Shown here: piece by piece, positions 26,239-36,345 of the stretch
How the letters are laid out: every line of letters begins with the position of its first letter
Position numbering within the stretch: the first letter of the stretch is position 1
Origin: Aquabacterium sp. A3
GTDB taxonomy: Bacteria > Pseudomonadota > Gammaproteobacteria > Burkholderiales > Burkholderiaceae_C
Length of the DNA: 64,000 nucleotides
NCBI RefSeq assembly: GCF_038069945.1
Contig: NZ_JBBPEV010000001.1
Location: 868,001-932,000, forward strand
Direction of reading: 5' to 3'
Program-made: the position numbers and the translations under genes
Notes under the pieces: model-generated
What the model was told of the DNA's origin: nothing
Database searches by the model: none
Seen by the model: the letters and a program-made list of their open reading frames with translations, nothing else

Positions 26239-29200
26239 ATGAACGCACCCACCGAGCTGACCCACATGACCGCCCAGGCCGCCGACGTCCATGCCGACGG
26301 CCAGCCCCGCCTGCGCGAGATTCCCTACAACTACACCTCGTTCTCCGACCGCGAGATCGTTCAGCGATTGCTGGGCCAGCGCGCCTGGGAGGTGCTCAGC
26401 CTGCTGCGCACCGAACGGCAAACGGGCCGCTCTGCCCGCATGCTGTACGAAGTCCTGGGCGACGTCTGGGTGGTGCAGCGCAATCCGTACCTGCAGGATG
26501 ACCTGCTGAACACACCCAAGCGGCGCACCCAGTTGATCGATGCGCTGCATCACCGACTGGCTGAAGTGGACAAGCGCCGCACCCCGAGCAGCGACGCCAG
26601 CCGCGACAAACTGGTGGCTGAACTCCTGGAGGCCGCCCGCCAGGCCGTGCACCGCTTTGCCAAAGCCTTCGACCAGATGGCCGCCCTGCGCAAGCGCGCC
26701 GCCGAGGCCCTGGGCCGCGTCACCCGCGCCGACAACATCAAGTTCGACGGCCTGAGCCGCGTCGCCCACGTGACCGACGCCACCGACTGGCGCGTCGAGT
26801 ACCCGTTCGTCGTCCTCACCCCGGACACCGAAGAAGAGATGGCCGGCCTGGTCAAAGGCTGCGTCGAGCTGGGCCTGACCATCATCCCGCGCGGAGGCGG
26901 CACCGGCTACACGGGCGGCGCCGTGCCCCTGACCTGGAAGAGCGCGGTGATCAACACCGAAAAGCTCGAAGCCATGACCGAGGTCGAGCTGGTCGACCTG
27001 CCGGGGGTGCAGCATAAGGTGCCCACCGTCTGGACGGGCGCCGGCGTGGTCACCCAACGCGTGGCCGATGCGGCCGAGCGCGCGGGTTATGTGTTCGCCG
27101 TGGACCCGACCTCGGCCGAGGCCTCGTGCGTGGGCGGCAACGTCGCCATGAACGCCGGCGGCAAGAAGGCCGTGCTGTGGGGCACCGCGCTGGACAACCT
27201 GGCCAGCTGGCGCATGGTCACGCCCAACGCCGAATGGCTGGAAGTGGTTCGCATCAACCACAACCTGGGCAAGATCCACGATGTGGAGGTGGCCAATTTC
27301 GAGCTGCACTACTACGCAGCAGACGGCAAGACCCACCTGCGCACCGAAAAGCTCGACATCCCCGGCCGCATCTTCCGCAAGGAAGGCTTGGGGAAAGATG
27401 TCACCGACAAGTTCCTGGCGGGCCTGCCCGGCATCCAGAAGGAAGGCTGCGACGGCCTGATCACCAGCTGCCGCTGGGTGGTGCACCGCATGCCCAAGCA
27501 CACCCGCACGGTGTGCCTGGAGTTCTTCGGCAACCCGACCCTGTGCGTGCCATCGATCGTCGAGATCAAGGACTTCATGTTCGCCGAGATGGCGCAACCG
27601 GGCGGCGCCATCCTGGCCGGCCTGGAGCACCTGGATGACCGCTACCTGAAGGCCGTGGGCTACGCCACCAAGAGCAAGCGCACAGTCGGTGGCAACGGCC
27701 TGCCCAAGATGGTCCTCATCGGTGACATCGTCGGCGACGATGAGGACCGCGTGGCCCGCGCCACCAGCGAGGTCATTCGCCTGGCCAACGGCCGCAATGG
27801 CGAAGGCTTCGTGGCCGTGAGCGCCGATGCTCGCAAGAAGTTCTGGGCCGACCGCAAGCGCACCGCCGCCATCGCCAAGCACACCAACGCCTTCAAGGTG
27901 AATGAAGACGTGGTGATCCCGCTGCCGCGCATGGGCGAGTACACCCTGGGCATCGAGCGCATCAACATCGAGCTGAGCCTGCGCAACAAGCTGGCCCTGC
28001 TGGATGCGTTCGACGCCTTCTTCAAGGGCGGCAACGCGGCCATCGCCGCCTTCATGGGCAAGGCGGACGACCCGTCGGAGCTGCCCAGCGACGAACAGCT
28101 CACCGAGAAGGTGCAGGCTGCTCAAAGCCTGCTGGCCCAGACGCGCGCCCGCTGGGGCTTCCTGTACCAGCACCTCGACACCCCGCTGACCGATGTCAGC
28201 GGTGATCTGGTGGCCCTGGGCTACACCCAGCACCAGGACGGCACCTACGTGCCCGACGAGGTCACCGCTGGCCGAGACACGGTTTTCAACCTGCTGCAGA
28301 CGTGGTCCATCCGCGCCGGCTGGAAGAAGGAGATCCGCGAGCCGCTGGCCAAGGTGTTCAACGGCGCGGCACTCAGCCCCGTCATCGACGAGCTCAAGCG
28401 CATCCACAAGCAGGTGCTGCGCGGCCGCGTGTGGGTGGCCCTGCACATGCACGCCGGCGACGGCAACGTGCACACCAACATCCCCGTCAACAGCGACAAC
28501 TACGAGATGCTGCAGACGGCGCACGAAGCCGTGGCCCGCATCATGAAGCTGGCGCGGTCGCTCGACGGCGTGATCTCGGGCGAACACGGCATCGGCATCA
28601 CCAAGCTCGAGTTCCTGACCGACGAAGAGATCGCCAACTTCACGGCCTACAAGCTGAAAGTGGACCCGGAAGGCCGCTTCAACAAGGGCAAGCTGCTGCG
28701 CGGCGCCGCCTTGAAGGCCCTGGGCGACGACGTGCACGCCGCCGACCTGACCGAGGCCTACACGCCTTCGTTCGGCCTGATGGGGCACGAGTCGCTGATC
28801 ATGCAGCAGTCGGACATCGGCGACATCGCTGCGTCGGTCAAGGACTGCCTGCGCTGCGGCAAGTGCAAGCCCGTGTGCGCCACCCACGTGCCGCGCGCCA
28901 ACCTGCTCTACAGCCCGCGCAACAAGATCCTGGCCACCTCGCTGCTGGTCGAAGCCTTCCTGTACGAAGAGCAGACGCGCCGTGGCGTGTCCATCCAGCA
29001 TTGGTCCGAGTTCGAGGACGTGGCCGACCACTGCACGGTCTGCCACAAGTGCCTGACGCCCTGCCCGGTCAAGATCGACTTCGGCGACGTGTCGATGAAC
29101 ATGCGCAACTTGCTCAACAAAATGGGCAAGAAGAGCTTCCGCCCTGCGGGCGCGGCGGGCATGGCCATGCTCAACACCAACAACCCGCAAACCATCAAGC

Positions 29201-30258
29201 TGATCCGCACAGCCTTGGTGGACGTGGCCATGCCGCTGCAGCGCGTGGCCAACGACGTGATGAAGGTGGTGGCCCGCAAGCAGACCAGCGCACCGCCCGC
29301 CACGGTGGGCAAGGCGCCGCTCAAAGAAGAGATCATCCACTTCATCAACAAGAAGATGCCGGGCGGCCTGCCCAAGAAAACGGCGCGCGCGCTGCTGGAC
29401 ATCGAGGACAAGGACTACGTCCCCATCATCCGCGACCCCAAGCAGACGACGGCCGATACCGAGGCGGTGTTCTATTTCCCCGGCTGCGGCTCGGAGCGCC
29501 TGTTCAGCCAGGTGGGCCTGGCCACGCAGGCCATGCTGTGGCACGCCGGTGTGCAGACCGTGCTGCCACCGGGCTACCTGTGCTGCGGCTACCCGCAACG
29601 CGGTGCCGGCCAGTTCGACAAGGCCGAGAAGATGATCACCGACAACCGGGTGCTGTTCCACCGCGTGGCCAACACGCTGAACTACCTGGACATCAAGACG
29701 GTGGTGGTCAGCTGCGGCACCTGCTATGACCAGCTGCAGGGCTACCAGTTCGACAAGATCTTCCCGGGCTGCCGCATCATTGACATCCACGAGTACCTGC
29801 TGGAAAAGGGCGTGACGCTGCAAGGCAAAGGCGCCTTCCTGTACCACGACCCCTGCCACACGCCCATGAAGCTGCAAGACCCGATGAAGACCGTCAAGGC
29901 CCTGGTGGGCGACGGCGTCGTCAAGTCCGAGCGCTGCTGCGGCGAGGCCGGCACGCTGGCCGTCAACCGGCCTGACATCTCTACCCAGGTCCGCTTCCGC
30001 AAGGAAGAAGAAATCCGCAAGGGCGAGGCCGCGCTGCGCGGTCAGGGCCTGCTGGGCGAGAAGGACAACGTCAAGATCCTGACGTCCTGCCCGGCCTGCC
30101 TGCAGGGTTTGAGCCGCTATGGCGAAGACACGCAGAACGGACTGCTGGAAGCCGACTACATCGTGGTGGAGATGGCCAACCAGATCCTGGGCAAGAACTG
30201 GATGCGCGAGTATGTGGACCGGGCCAACAACGGCGGCATCGAACGGGTGCTGGTGTGA
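26239..30258 (+). CDS. large FAD-linked / iron-sulfur oxidoreductase (GlcD-type plus CCG domains)
   Basis: Fusion enzyme of 1339 residues. Order: a conserved N-terminal module (1-175, [17 protein letters not shown]); an FAD-binding PCMH domain (~180-400, [29 protein letters not shown]); an FAD-oxidase C domain ([12 protein letters not shown] near 735, GEHGIGITK); a two-cluster ferredoxin domain ([11 protein letters not shown] near 870, [12 protein letters not shown] near 932); and two cysteine-rich CCG domains (CCGYPQRG near 1114, SCGTC, CCGEAGT near 1232). The architecture is GlcD plus GlcF/GlpC in one chain, so it should oxidise a 2-hydroxy acid such as D-lactate or 2-hydroxyglutarate and pass electrons towards quinone. 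ATG 26239 has no clear ribosome binding site; ATG 26266 is possible. Substrate not determinable. Confidence 0.85.
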   Translation: MNAPTELTHMTAQAADVHADGQPRLREIPYNYTSFSDREIVQRLLGQRAWEVLSLLRTERQTGRSARMLYEVLGDVWVVQRNPYLQDDLLNTPKRRTQLIDALHHRLAEVDKRRTPSSDASRDKLVAELLEAARQAVHRFAKAFDQMAALRKRAAEALGRVTRADNIKFDGLSRVAHVTDATDWRVEYPFVVLTPDTEEEMAGLVKGCVELGLTIIPRGGGTGYTGGAVPLTWKSAVINTEKLEAMTEVELVDLPGVQHKVPTVWTGAGVVTQRVADAAERAGYVFAVDPTSAEASCVGGNVAMNAGGKKAVLWGTALDNLASWRMVTPNAEWLEVVRINHNLGKIHDVEVANFELHYYAADGKTHLRTEKLDIPGRIFRKEGLGKDVTDKFLAGLPGIQKEGCDGLITSCRWVVHRMPKHTRTVCLEFFGNPTLCVPSIVEIKDFMFAEMAQPGGAILAGLEHLDDRYLKAVGYATKSKRTVGGNGLPKMVLIGDIVGDDEDRVARATSEVIRLANGRNGEGFVAVSADARKKFWADRKRTAAIAKHTNAFKVNEDVVIPLPRMGEYTLGIERINIELSLRNKLALLDAFDAFFKGGNAAIAAFMGKADDPSELPSDEQLTEKVQAAQSLLAQTRARWGFLYQHLDTPLTDVSGDLVALGYTQHQDGTYVPDEVTAGRDTVFNLLQTWSIRAGWKKEIREPLAKVFNGAALSPVIDELKRIHKQVLRGRVWVALHMHAGDGNVHTNIPVNSDNYEMLQTAHEAVARIMKLARSLDGVISGEHGIGITKLEFLTDEEIANFTAYKLKVDPEGRFNKGKLLRGAALKALGDDVHAADLTEAYTPSFGLMGHESLIMQQSDIGDIAASVKDCLRCGKCKPVCATHVPRANLLYSPRNKILATSLLVEAFLYEEQTRRGVSIQHWSEFEDVADHCTVCHKCLTPCPVKIDFGDVSMNMRNLLNKMGKKSFRPAGAAGMAMLNTNNPQTIKLIRTALVDVAMPLQRVANDVMKVVARKQTSAPPATVGKAPLKEEIIHFINKKMPGGLPKKTARALLDIEDKDYVPIIRDPKQTTADTEAVFYFPGCGSERLFSQVGLATQAMLWHAGVQTVLPPGYLCCGYPQRGAGQFDKAEKMITDNRVLFHRVANTLNYLDIKTVVVSCGTCYDQLQGYQFDKIFPGCRIIDIHEYLLEKGVTLQGKGAFLYHDPCHTPMKLQDPMKTVKALVGDGVVKSERCCGEAGTLAVNRPDISTQVRFRKEEEIRKGEAALRGQGLLGEKDNVKILTSCPACLQGLSRYGEDTQNGLLEADYIVVEMANQILGKNWMREYVDRANNGGIERVLV

Positions 30259-30698
30259 CGGCGCACGCAGCGTGCGAGTTGTGCGAGCATGATGGCGGCA
30301 CCCTCGTCTTTCGTGACGAGGTGCTGCGCGTGATCCGCGCGACAGGGGATGAACAAAGCGCTGACCACCCGGCCTTTTACCGAGTGATCTGGAATGCGCA
30401 CGTGGCCGAATGGACCGATCTGCCCCCCGTTGACCGCAGCCGCCTGATGCAGACCGTGGCCAAGGTGGAGACGGTGCTGCGCAATTGCCTCAAACCCACC
30501 AAGGTGAACCTGGCCAGCCTGGGCAACGTGGTGCCGCACCTGCACTGGCACGTGATTGCGCGCTTTGACTGGGATGCCCGGTGGCCTGCACCTGTGTGGG
30601 CACCAAAACAAAGGCAGGTGCCCGACGCCGCACAGCGTCTGGCCCTGCCCTTGAAGGAACTGGATCAGCGCATTGCCTTCGCAGTGAAGGCCCGCTGA
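30255..30698 (+). CDS. HIT family nucleotide-binding protein
   Basis: Histidine-triad protein of 147 residues. The motif [10 protein letters not shown] gives the HxHxHxx catalytic triad. N-terminal CELCEHDGG carries a CxxC pair as in zinc-containing HIT hydrolases. Such proteins cleave dinucleoside polyphosphates or nucleotide-phosphoramidates. The GTG start overlaps the stop of the FAD/Fe-S oxidoreductase, so translation is probably coupled. Substrate unknown. Confidence 0.9.
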   Translation: MTAHAACELCEHDGGTLVFRDEVLRVIRATGDEQSADHPAFYRVIWNAHVAEWTDLPPVDRSRLMQTVAKVETVLRNCLKPTKVNLASLGNVVPHLHWHVIARFDWDARWPAPVWAPKQRQVPDAAQRLALPLKELDQRIAFAVKAR

Positions 30699-30724
30699 CC
30701 TCGCTCACGCCGTGAGGCGATGGC

Positions 30725-31186
30725 TCACTTGTAGACGCCGCCGCACACCACGGTCTGCTCCAGTCGCTCGCAGTACATCGTCTTGGGCTCGATCTTCTTG
30801 GTGGTCGGGTTGGTGAACTTGTAGTCTTGCCAGAAATTGGGCTTGGCCTGGGCCAGCTCCACCCGTTCCTTGATGAACAGCTTGCCGTCGATGTCCTTGA
30901 GGTCGATCAGGTTCTTGCCGATCATCTTGCCATTGGCACCATGCGCGTGCACGGTGCCATCCAGGCCATAGACCACCAGGTACAGGTCGCGGTCACGCCA
31001 GGCGGCGTTGCCCTTGTCACTGAACTCGGCATACGCCGTGGCAGCCCCTGCGCTCTTGACGTGGGCCACGCCCTTCTTGACCATCGCCACGGCTTCGTCC
31101 TTGTTGGCGCCGCCATCGGCCATCGCGGCCGAACCACACAGGGCCAGCACCGCGCCCACACACACCGACTTGATCATCTTGCTCAT
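30725..31186 (-). CDS. soluble periplasmic single-Cache-domain protein
   Basis: Secreted protein of 153 residues: signal peptide MSKMIKSVCVGAVLALCG with cleavage near SAAMA, then one small-molecule-binding Cache-like domain (DLYLVVYGLDGTVHAHG; MIGKNLIDLKDIDGKLFIK; FWQDYKF). No membrane anchor or signalling domain follows. Two C-terminal cysteines (YCERLEQTVVC) could form a disulfide. ATG 31186 is supported by GGAG seven bases upstream. It follows cheW by 87 bases in the same direction, which suggests a ligand-binding partner for a chemoreceptor; that is inference. Confidence 0.8.
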   Translation of the reverse strand: MSKMIKSVCVGAVLALCGSAAMADGGANKDEAVAMVKKGVAHVKSAGAATAYAEFSDKGNAAWRDRDLYLVVYGLDGTVHAHGANGKMIGKNLIDLKDIDGKLFIKERVELAQAKPNFWQDYKFTNPTTKKIEPKTMYCERLEQTVVCGGVYK

Positions 31187-31273
31187 TGCATTGCTCCATG
31201 CAGAAGTGGTGGTCTGCTCGCTGGAAAACGCAGCACAGACCTGGACATGAGACACCCGCCCAACGGGTGGTGC

Positions 31274-31750
31274 TCAATCGATCAGACACATGTCTGGACT
31301 CAACAACATGCTTTCAATGTCCAGCAGGATCACCATGCGCTCACCCACCTGTGCCAAACCACGGATGTAGGTGGCGTCGATGGCCGAGTTGAGGTCGGGC
31401 GCGTTGCGAACGGCCTCCACCGGAATTTCCATCACGTCGCTGACCGAATCCACCACCGTGCCCACCGTGCGGTTGCCGATGTGCAAGACGATGGAGACGG
31501 TGAAATCGTTGTACTCGGCAGACTCGCAACCAAACCGCAAGCGCAGGTCCACGATGGGCACGATGGTGCCTCGCAGGTTGACCACCCCTTTGAGGAAATG
31601 CGGCGCGTTGGCGATGCGGGTGGGGTTTTCGTACCCACGGATCTCTTGCACCTTGAGGATGTCGATGCCGTACTCTTCGTTGCCCAGACGGAAGGTGAGG
31701 TACTCCCTCGCCAGCTCGGTCTGAACGTCCAGTTTTTCCATCATGCCCAT
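31274..31750 (-). CDS. cheW: chemotaxis adaptor CheW
   Basis: CheW scaffold of 158 residues linking chemoreceptors to CheA. Seen: EYLTFRLGNEEYGIDILKVQEIRG (written here only in part, residues ~16-39), FLKGVVNLRGTIVPIVDLR and the C-terminal IDATYIRGLAQV. ATG 31750 has GGAG nine bases upstream. It follows cheA by 30 bases. Confidence 0.96.
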   Translation of the reverse strand: MGMMEKLDVQTELAREYLTFRLGNEEYGIDILKVQEIRGYENPTRIANAPHFLKGVVNLRGTIVPIVDLRLRFGCESAEYNDFTVSIVLHIGNRTVGTVVDSVSDVMEIPVEAVRNAPDLNSAIDATYIRGLAQVGERMVILLDIESMLLSPDMCLID

Positions 31751-31780
31751 GATTCTTCGCTCCAGTGGTGGATGGCAGGT

Positions 31781-33964
31781 TCAGTGACGCGACCGGCGCA
31801 CCAGGCTGCCCACATCCAGAATCAGCGCCACACGGCCATCGCCCATGATCGTGGCGCCAGACACATCGTTGACCTTGCGGTAATTGCTCTCGAGGTTCTT
31901 CACGACCACCTGCTGTTGCCCCAGCAGTTCATCAACGAGCAGGGCCACACGCCCACTCTCGGCCTCGACCACCACCATGATCCCGCTGTTGTGCTCCCAG
32001 TCAAACCGGGGCACATTGAACACCTTCTCCAGCTCGATGACGGGCATGTACTCATCCCGCACTTCGACCACGCGGCCAGAGCCGCCCACGGTCTTGATCA
32101 TTTCGGTCGTGACCTGGAACGACTCGACCACCGACGACAAGGGCAGGATGTAGACCTCTTCGCCCACGCCCACGCTCATGCCATCCATGATGGCCAGGGT
32201 CAGGGGCAGGCGAACCGCCACCCGCATGCCATAGCCTTCGGCCGAATCGATCTCGACCGTTCCACCCAGCGAGGTGATGTTCTTCTTGACCACGTCCATG
32301 CCCACGCCGCGGCCAGACACATCGGTCACTTCTTCGGCGGTCGAGAAGCCTGGCGCGAAGATCAGGTTCCAGACCTCCTGATCAGTCAGGGTGTCGGGTG
32401 CGTCAATGCCCTTCTCTCGGGCCTTCCTGAGCAGCTTCTCACGAGACAAGCCTTTGCCGTCATCGCGCACCTCAATGACGATGGAGCCACCTTGGTGCGA
32501 TGCCGCCAGGGTGATGGTGCCGACCTCGGGCTTGCCGGCAGCGATCCGATCTGAAGGCATTTCGATGCCGTGATCACAGCTGTTGCGCACCAGGTGGGTC
32601 AGCGGATCAGTGATCTTTTCGACCAGGCCTTTGTCCAACTCGGTGGCTTCACCCAGGGTGACAAGTTCCACCTTCTTGCCCAGCTTGTTGGCCAGGTCGC
32701 GCAGCATGCGCGGGAAGCGGCTGAACACCGTCGACATCGGAATCATCCGGATCGACATCACCGCCTCCTGGAGGTCGCGGGTGTTGCGGTCCAGATCGGT
32801 CAACCCTGACACCAGTTGCTGGTACAGCACCGGATCCAGTCCACGGCTGTTTTGGGCCAGCATGGCCTGCGTGATGACCAGTTCGCCCACCAGGTTGATG
32901 AGCTGGTCCACCTTCTCGACGGACACCCGGATGGTCGAGGCTTCCAGACCTGCAGCGGCAGGCTTGTCCGCCTTGGGCGCCACGGGCTTGGCCACCGGCA
33001 CCGGTTTGGGGGCGCTGACGGTCTCGGTCACGGCGGCCGGCTGCGCCGTCGGCGCCTGCGGCGCGCCAGGCGCATCGTCAAAGAAGCCGTAGCCCTTGGG
33101 CTCGGGCGCCGCTGCAGCGGCAGGCGGCGTGGCGGCTGCGTCGTTGAAGAAGCCGTAGCCAGGATCTTTGGCGGGCTCTGTGGCCCCGGTCTCGCCTTCC
33201 ATGGCCACGAAGCTCACTTGCTCACGTGCGACATGGAAAGTAAACAGGTCCATCAGCTCGGACTCGTCCGTGCTGGTGCTGACCTTGAACCGGCGAACGC
33301 CCGCCAGCGACGCCATGTCGGGCAGGGCTTCGATCGTGCCCAGGTCGGCGATTTCCTTGAACAGATCAACCAGGTTGTCGGCCTGCGCAGGATCGTTCAA
33401 CGGGCCCACACGCAGCTCCACCGTGCGCTTGCCGGACTTGGGTGCGCAGGCCATGCTGGCGGTGGCAACAACCGGTACAGCGACCGGTGTGGTGGCCGCT
33501 GTGTTGGCCGGGGCGGTGGCTGCCGTGACCGGCGTCACCGGCGCCTGCCCATCAGACATGGCCCGGATGTTGAACAACAGCTCGGTGGTGTCGACCACCT
33601 CGCCGCCGGCGCCCTGGTGGCGCGCCAGCATGGCCTTGAGCGCATCGCCGGACTGCAGCAGCACATCCACCATGGGCGCGGTCGGCGTCAACTCGTGGCG
33701 GCGCAGCTTGTCCAGCAGCGTCTCCATCTGGTGGGTCAGCTCGGCCACATCCGAGAAACCAAAAGTGGCCGCCCCCCCCTTGATGGAGTGCGCACACCGG
33801 AAGATGGCGTTGAGCTCTTCGTCGTCAGCCGCCTCGATGTCCAGTTCGAGCAGCAACTGCTCCATGTTTTGAAGGTTCTCACCCGCCTCTTCAAAGAAGA
33901 CCTGGTAGAACTGGCTGAGGTCTATGCCGGCTGCGGCGCTGGCGTCGGTGCTGGTCTCTGCCAT
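31781..33964 (-). CDS. cheA: chemotaxis histidine kinase CheA
   Basis: Chemotaxis kinase, 727 residues. Order: Hpt domain with H59 (CAHSIKGGAATFGF); an Ala/Pro linker; a P2-like region (~185-265); a second linker holding two copies of GYGFF(N/D)DA; a dimerisation domain from ~340; HATPase (LVRNSCDHGIEMP, DDGKGL, GRGVGMDVVK); and a C-terminal CheW-like regulatory domain. AGGAG precedes the ATG. It should phosphorylate the CheY encoded 74 bases upstream. Confidence 0.97.
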   Translation of the reverse strand: MAETSTDASAAAGIDLSQFYQVFFEEAGENLQNMEQLLLELDIEAADDEELNAIFRCAHSIKGGAATFGFSDVAELTHQMETLLDKLRRHELTPTAPMVDVLLQSGDALKAMLARHQGAGGEVVDTTELLFNIRAMSDGQAPVTPVTAATAPANTAATTPVAVPVVATASMACAPKSGKRTVELRVGPLNDPAQADNLVDLFKEIADLGTIEALPDMASLAGVRRFKVSTSTDESELMDLFTFHVAREQVSFVAMEGETGATEPAKDPGYGFFNDAAATPPAAAAAPEPKGYGFFDDAPGAPQAPTAQPAAVTETVSAPKPVPVAKPVAPKADKPAAAGLEASTIRVSVEKVDQLINLVGELVITQAMLAQNSRGLDPVLYQQLVSGLTDLDRNTRDLQEAVMSIRMIPMSTVFSRFPRMLRDLANKLGKKVELVTLGEATELDKGLVEKITDPLTHLVRNSCDHGIEMPSDRIAAGKPEVGTITLAASHQGGSIVIEVRDDGKGLSREKLLRKAREKGIDAPDTLTDQEVWNLIFAPGFSTAEEVTDVSGRGVGMDVVKKNITSLGGTVEIDSAEGYGMRVAVRLPLTLAIMDGMSVGVGEEVYILPLSSVVESFQVTTEMIKTVGGSGRVVEVRDEYMPVIELEKVFNVPRFDWEHNSGIMVVVEAESGRVALLVDELLGQQQVVVKNLESNYRKVNDVSGATIMGDGRVALILDVGSLVRRSRH

Positions 33965-34038
33965 GAGAGGCTCCTGATCGTGGTGGTTCGCTCAAACGGG
34001 GAAGGCTGTGAGAAAGGCGGTGAAGCGGGCCCTGGGCC

Positions 34039-34401
34039 TCAGCGAATCACCTTCTGGATCACTTCAATGAGCTTGTTGGGATCAAAGGGCTTGACCAGCC
34101 ACCCCGTGGCGCCGGCCGCGCGTCCCGCCTGCTTCATCTGGTCACTGGACTCGGTGGTCAGGATGAGGATCGGCGTGCTCTTGAACTGGGGGCTCTCGCG
34201 CAGCTTCTTGGTCAGGCTGATGCCGTCCATGCGCGGCATGTTCTGGTCGGTCAGCACCAGGTCGAAGCTGCGGCTGCCGGCCTTCTCCCAGGCATCCTGC
34301 CCGTCCACGGCTTCAACGACGTTGTAGCCGGCGCTTTTCAGCGTGAAGGAGACCATTTGACGCATGGATGCGGAATCGTCAACAGCGAGGATCGAGTGCA
34401 T
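34039..34401 (-). CDS. cheY: chemotaxis response regulator CheY
   Basis: Single receiver domain of 120 residues: acidic pair in ILAVDDSASMRQ, phospho-acceptor in LVLTDQNMPRMDG, Thr switch in ILILTTESS and Lys in WLVKPFDPNKL. GGAGA precedes the ATG. Placed between a CheZ-like phosphatase gene and cheA. Confidence 0.96.
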   Translation of the reverse strand: MHSILAVDDSASMRQMVSFTLKSAGYNVVEAVDGQDAWEKAGSRSFDLVLTDQNMPRMDGISLTKKLRESPQFKSTPILILTTESSDQMKQAGRAAGATGWLVKPFDPNKLIEVIQKVIR

Positions 34402-34467
34402 GTCGCTCTCCGGGGCTTCAATGAGGTGCAGGTGTCGGACTGGTTTTCGGCAGATGGGATGGAATCT

Positions 34468-34920
34468 TTAAAACAGCTCGACAGAGCCGGCATCCATCTC
34501 ATCTTGAGTGACGGGGTTGGGCTTCAGCGGGCCCTCATCCACCACGGCAGCGCCATCGGGATCGTCGTCCCCCAGGGCGTCTCTGGCAATCTGGTCTGCG
34601 CAACTGCGCAAGCGTTGGTTGGTGTGGGCGATCAACTGGGTGGCCATGTCCTGGAACTGCAAGGCCGTGACGGTCTTGAACAGCTCCTGACGCACCGCCA
34701 TCAGGCTGGGGGTGATCGTGTGGCCCTGGTCTATCACCTCGCCCAGGGCGCCCGCCGAGGTGTGGAACCCATCCATCAGGGCCACGCAGGCATCGTCCAG
34801 CAAACGCTGAAGACGCTCCAGATCATTGGTGGCGGTCATCAAGTGGTCCTGAAGCTCCGCCGCAAGCAGCAGGGAGAGCTCTGGCGGCGGCGGTGAATCG
34901 ACGATTTCGTCGTGGCTCAT
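34468..34920 (-). CDS. cheZ: CheZ-like chemotaxis phosphatase (short)
   Basis: Helical protein of 150 residues. The segment LQFQDMATQLIAHTNQRL matches the CheZ active-site helix, with the DxxxQ phosphatase motif as DMATQ. The C-terminus ends in an acidic tail (DEMDAGSVELF) reminiscent of the CheZ peptide that binds CheY. It is shorter than E. coli CheZ (214 residues), mostly in the N-terminal helices. ATG 34920 has GGAG five bases upstream; the frame opening at 34998 has no support. First gene of the cheZ-cheY-cheA-cheW unit. Confidence 0.75.
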   Translation of the reverse strand: MSHDEIVDSPPPPELSLLLAAELQDHLMTATNDLERLQRLLDDACVALMDGFHTSAGALGEVIDQGHTITPSLMAVRQELFKTVTALQFQDMATQLIAHTNQRLRSCADQIARDALGDDDPDGAAVVDEGPLKPNPVTQDEMDAGSVELF

Positions 34921-35136
34921 CTTGACTCCACTCAAGCGGTTCTGTTGAATCGGGTCGGCACAACGCCTCGCCAGATCACAGGGTTGGTTTCGGCACACCG
35001 AGAGAATTCCTTAATACTTCCCGCCCCGGTCAGGTGTCGAATCAGCACTTGTTAGAATTTTTTCCACTTTCACCAGCTTCTGGTTGGTGATGACGCGGTA
35101 AAACTTGGCGTAAATCGCCAGATTGAAAGCTCACAC
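34921..35136. other. divergent intergenic region between cheZ and the REC-kinase gene
   Basis: 216 bases with the upstream signals of both units. On the minus strand TCGACA (35035-35040) and TATTAA (35011-35016) are 18 bases apart, a plausible promoter for the che genes. On the plus strand TTAGAAT followed by a T-run lies near 35050. No sigma-28 consensus is recognisable. Confidence 0.35.
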
Positions 35137-36345
35137 GTGTCGCAGCCCTCTGCCTCTGCCCCCCTTCACAGCCAGCCATCGGCGTCGAGTCATGGGGTTC
35201 GATTGCGGGTGCTGCACCTCGAAGACAACGAGGAAGACCACGAACTGGTCGCCATTCACCTGCACCGTGGCGGCATCCGTGCCGACATCCAGCGGGTGGA
35301 CACCGAGGCGGCGTTCGCCGACGCGCTTCAGCAGGAATGGGATCTGATCCTGTCCGACTACAACCTGCCGGGCTACTCGGGCCTGGCTGCCCTGGACAAG
35401 GTGCGCGCCATGGGCAAGCTGGTGCCTTTCATCCTGGTCTCTGGCGAGATCGGCGAAGACATCGCCGTGCAAGCCATGCGCAACGGCGCCAACGACTACC
35501 TGCTCAAAAGCAACCTGGCCCGCCTGGCCCCCGCCGCCCTGCTGGCCATCGAAGCCAACCGCACCCGCATCGCCAAACAGCGGGCCGACCACGCCCTGAG
35601 CCGCTCACGCCAGCAATTGCGTGAATTGGCGCAACACCTGCAAACCAGCATCGAGCAAGAGCGGGCCGCCATCGCCCGTGAAATCCACGACGACGTGGGC
35701 GGCGCACTCACCGCCGTCAAGTTCGACTTGGCGTGGATCGCACGCCACGCGGGCTCACCCCAGATCGCCGAGCGGGTGCAACAGGCCCTGGAGGCCGTGA
35801 ACCACGCCCACGAAGCCAGCCAGCGCATCATGCACAACCTGCGCCCGGCCATCCTGGAGCAGGGCCTGGTGGCCGCGCTGCAGTGGATGACCGACCGCTT
35901 TGCCAAGCGCACAGGCCTGCAGGTGGCCTTCCGCACCAGCCAGGAAAAGATCGTATTGCCACCGGGCGTGCCCCTGGTGGCCTACCGTTTTGCGCAAGAG
36001 GCGCTGACCAATGTGTCCAAACACGCCCAGGCCAGCCGCGTCAGCGTGGACGTGACGCAGGCCGGCGGGGTGTTGTCCATCGAAGTGACCGACAATGGCC
36101 GAGGACTGAGCACCGAAGATCTGGCCAAGGCCCGATCGTTTGGCATCCGGGGCCTGCACGAACGGGCCGAGACCGTGGGGGGCTGGGTGGACATTTCCAG
36201 CAACCCGCATGGGACAACCCTGATCTTGTCAGTGCCCTTGTCCGGCCCTGAAAATGGTTTCATCGACCGGCTTCTGCCCGACCTGGACGCCGAGCCCACG
36301 CAAGACGACGACCGAGACGACCCCACCGCCTGGGGCAAACTATGA
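35137..36345 (+). CDS. histidine kinase with N-terminal receiver domain
   Basis: Soluble protein of 402 residues with inverted hybrid layout: a receiver domain first (residues ~23-140; phospho-acceptor in LILSDYNLPGYSG, LVSGEIGED), a coiled linker, then a HisKA_3-type dimerisation domain (AREIHDDVGGAL, His phospho-site) and HATPase (EALTNVSKHA, DNGRGL, GIRGLHERAE). No membrane segment or other sensor. GTG start, GAAAG seven bases upstream. Its stop overlaps the start of the LuxR-type regulator (ATGA), so the two form a two-component pair. Confidence 0.92.
   Translation: MSQPSASAPLHSQPSASSHGVRLRVLHLEDNEEDHELVAIHLHRGGIRADIQRVDTEAAFADALQQEWDLILSDYNLPGYSGLAALDKVRAMGKLVPFILVSGEIGEDIAVQAMRNGANDYLLKSNLARLAPAALLAIEANRTRIAKQRADHALSRSRQQLRELAQHLQTSIEQERAAIAREIHDDVGGALTAVKFDLAWIARHAGSPQIAERVQQALEAVNHAHEASQRIMHNLRPAILEQGLVAALQWMTDRFAKRTGLQVAFRTSQEKIVLPPGVPLVAYRFAQEALTNVSKHAQASRVSVDVTQAGGVLSIEVTDNGRGLSTEDLAKARSFGIRGLHERAETVGGWVDISSNPHGTTLILSVPLSGPENGFIDRLLPDLDAEPTQDDDRDDPTAWGKL

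Noticed and set aside
26026..29877. A 1283-codon open frame antisense to the FAD/Fe-S oxidoreductase
   Set aside because: Third-position GC bias keeps the opposite strand open. The translation is a His/Gly/Val/Gln/Asp-rich string without domains, and the sense strand has clear motifs throughout.
30703..30722. Hairpin CTCAC-GCC-GTGAG as a terminator between the HIT and Cache genes
   Set aside because: Only five pairs and no T-tract on either strand.
34921..35136. Sigma-28 flagellar promoter for the che genes
   Set aside because: No TAAA / GCCGATAA pair at the required spacing on the minus strand.
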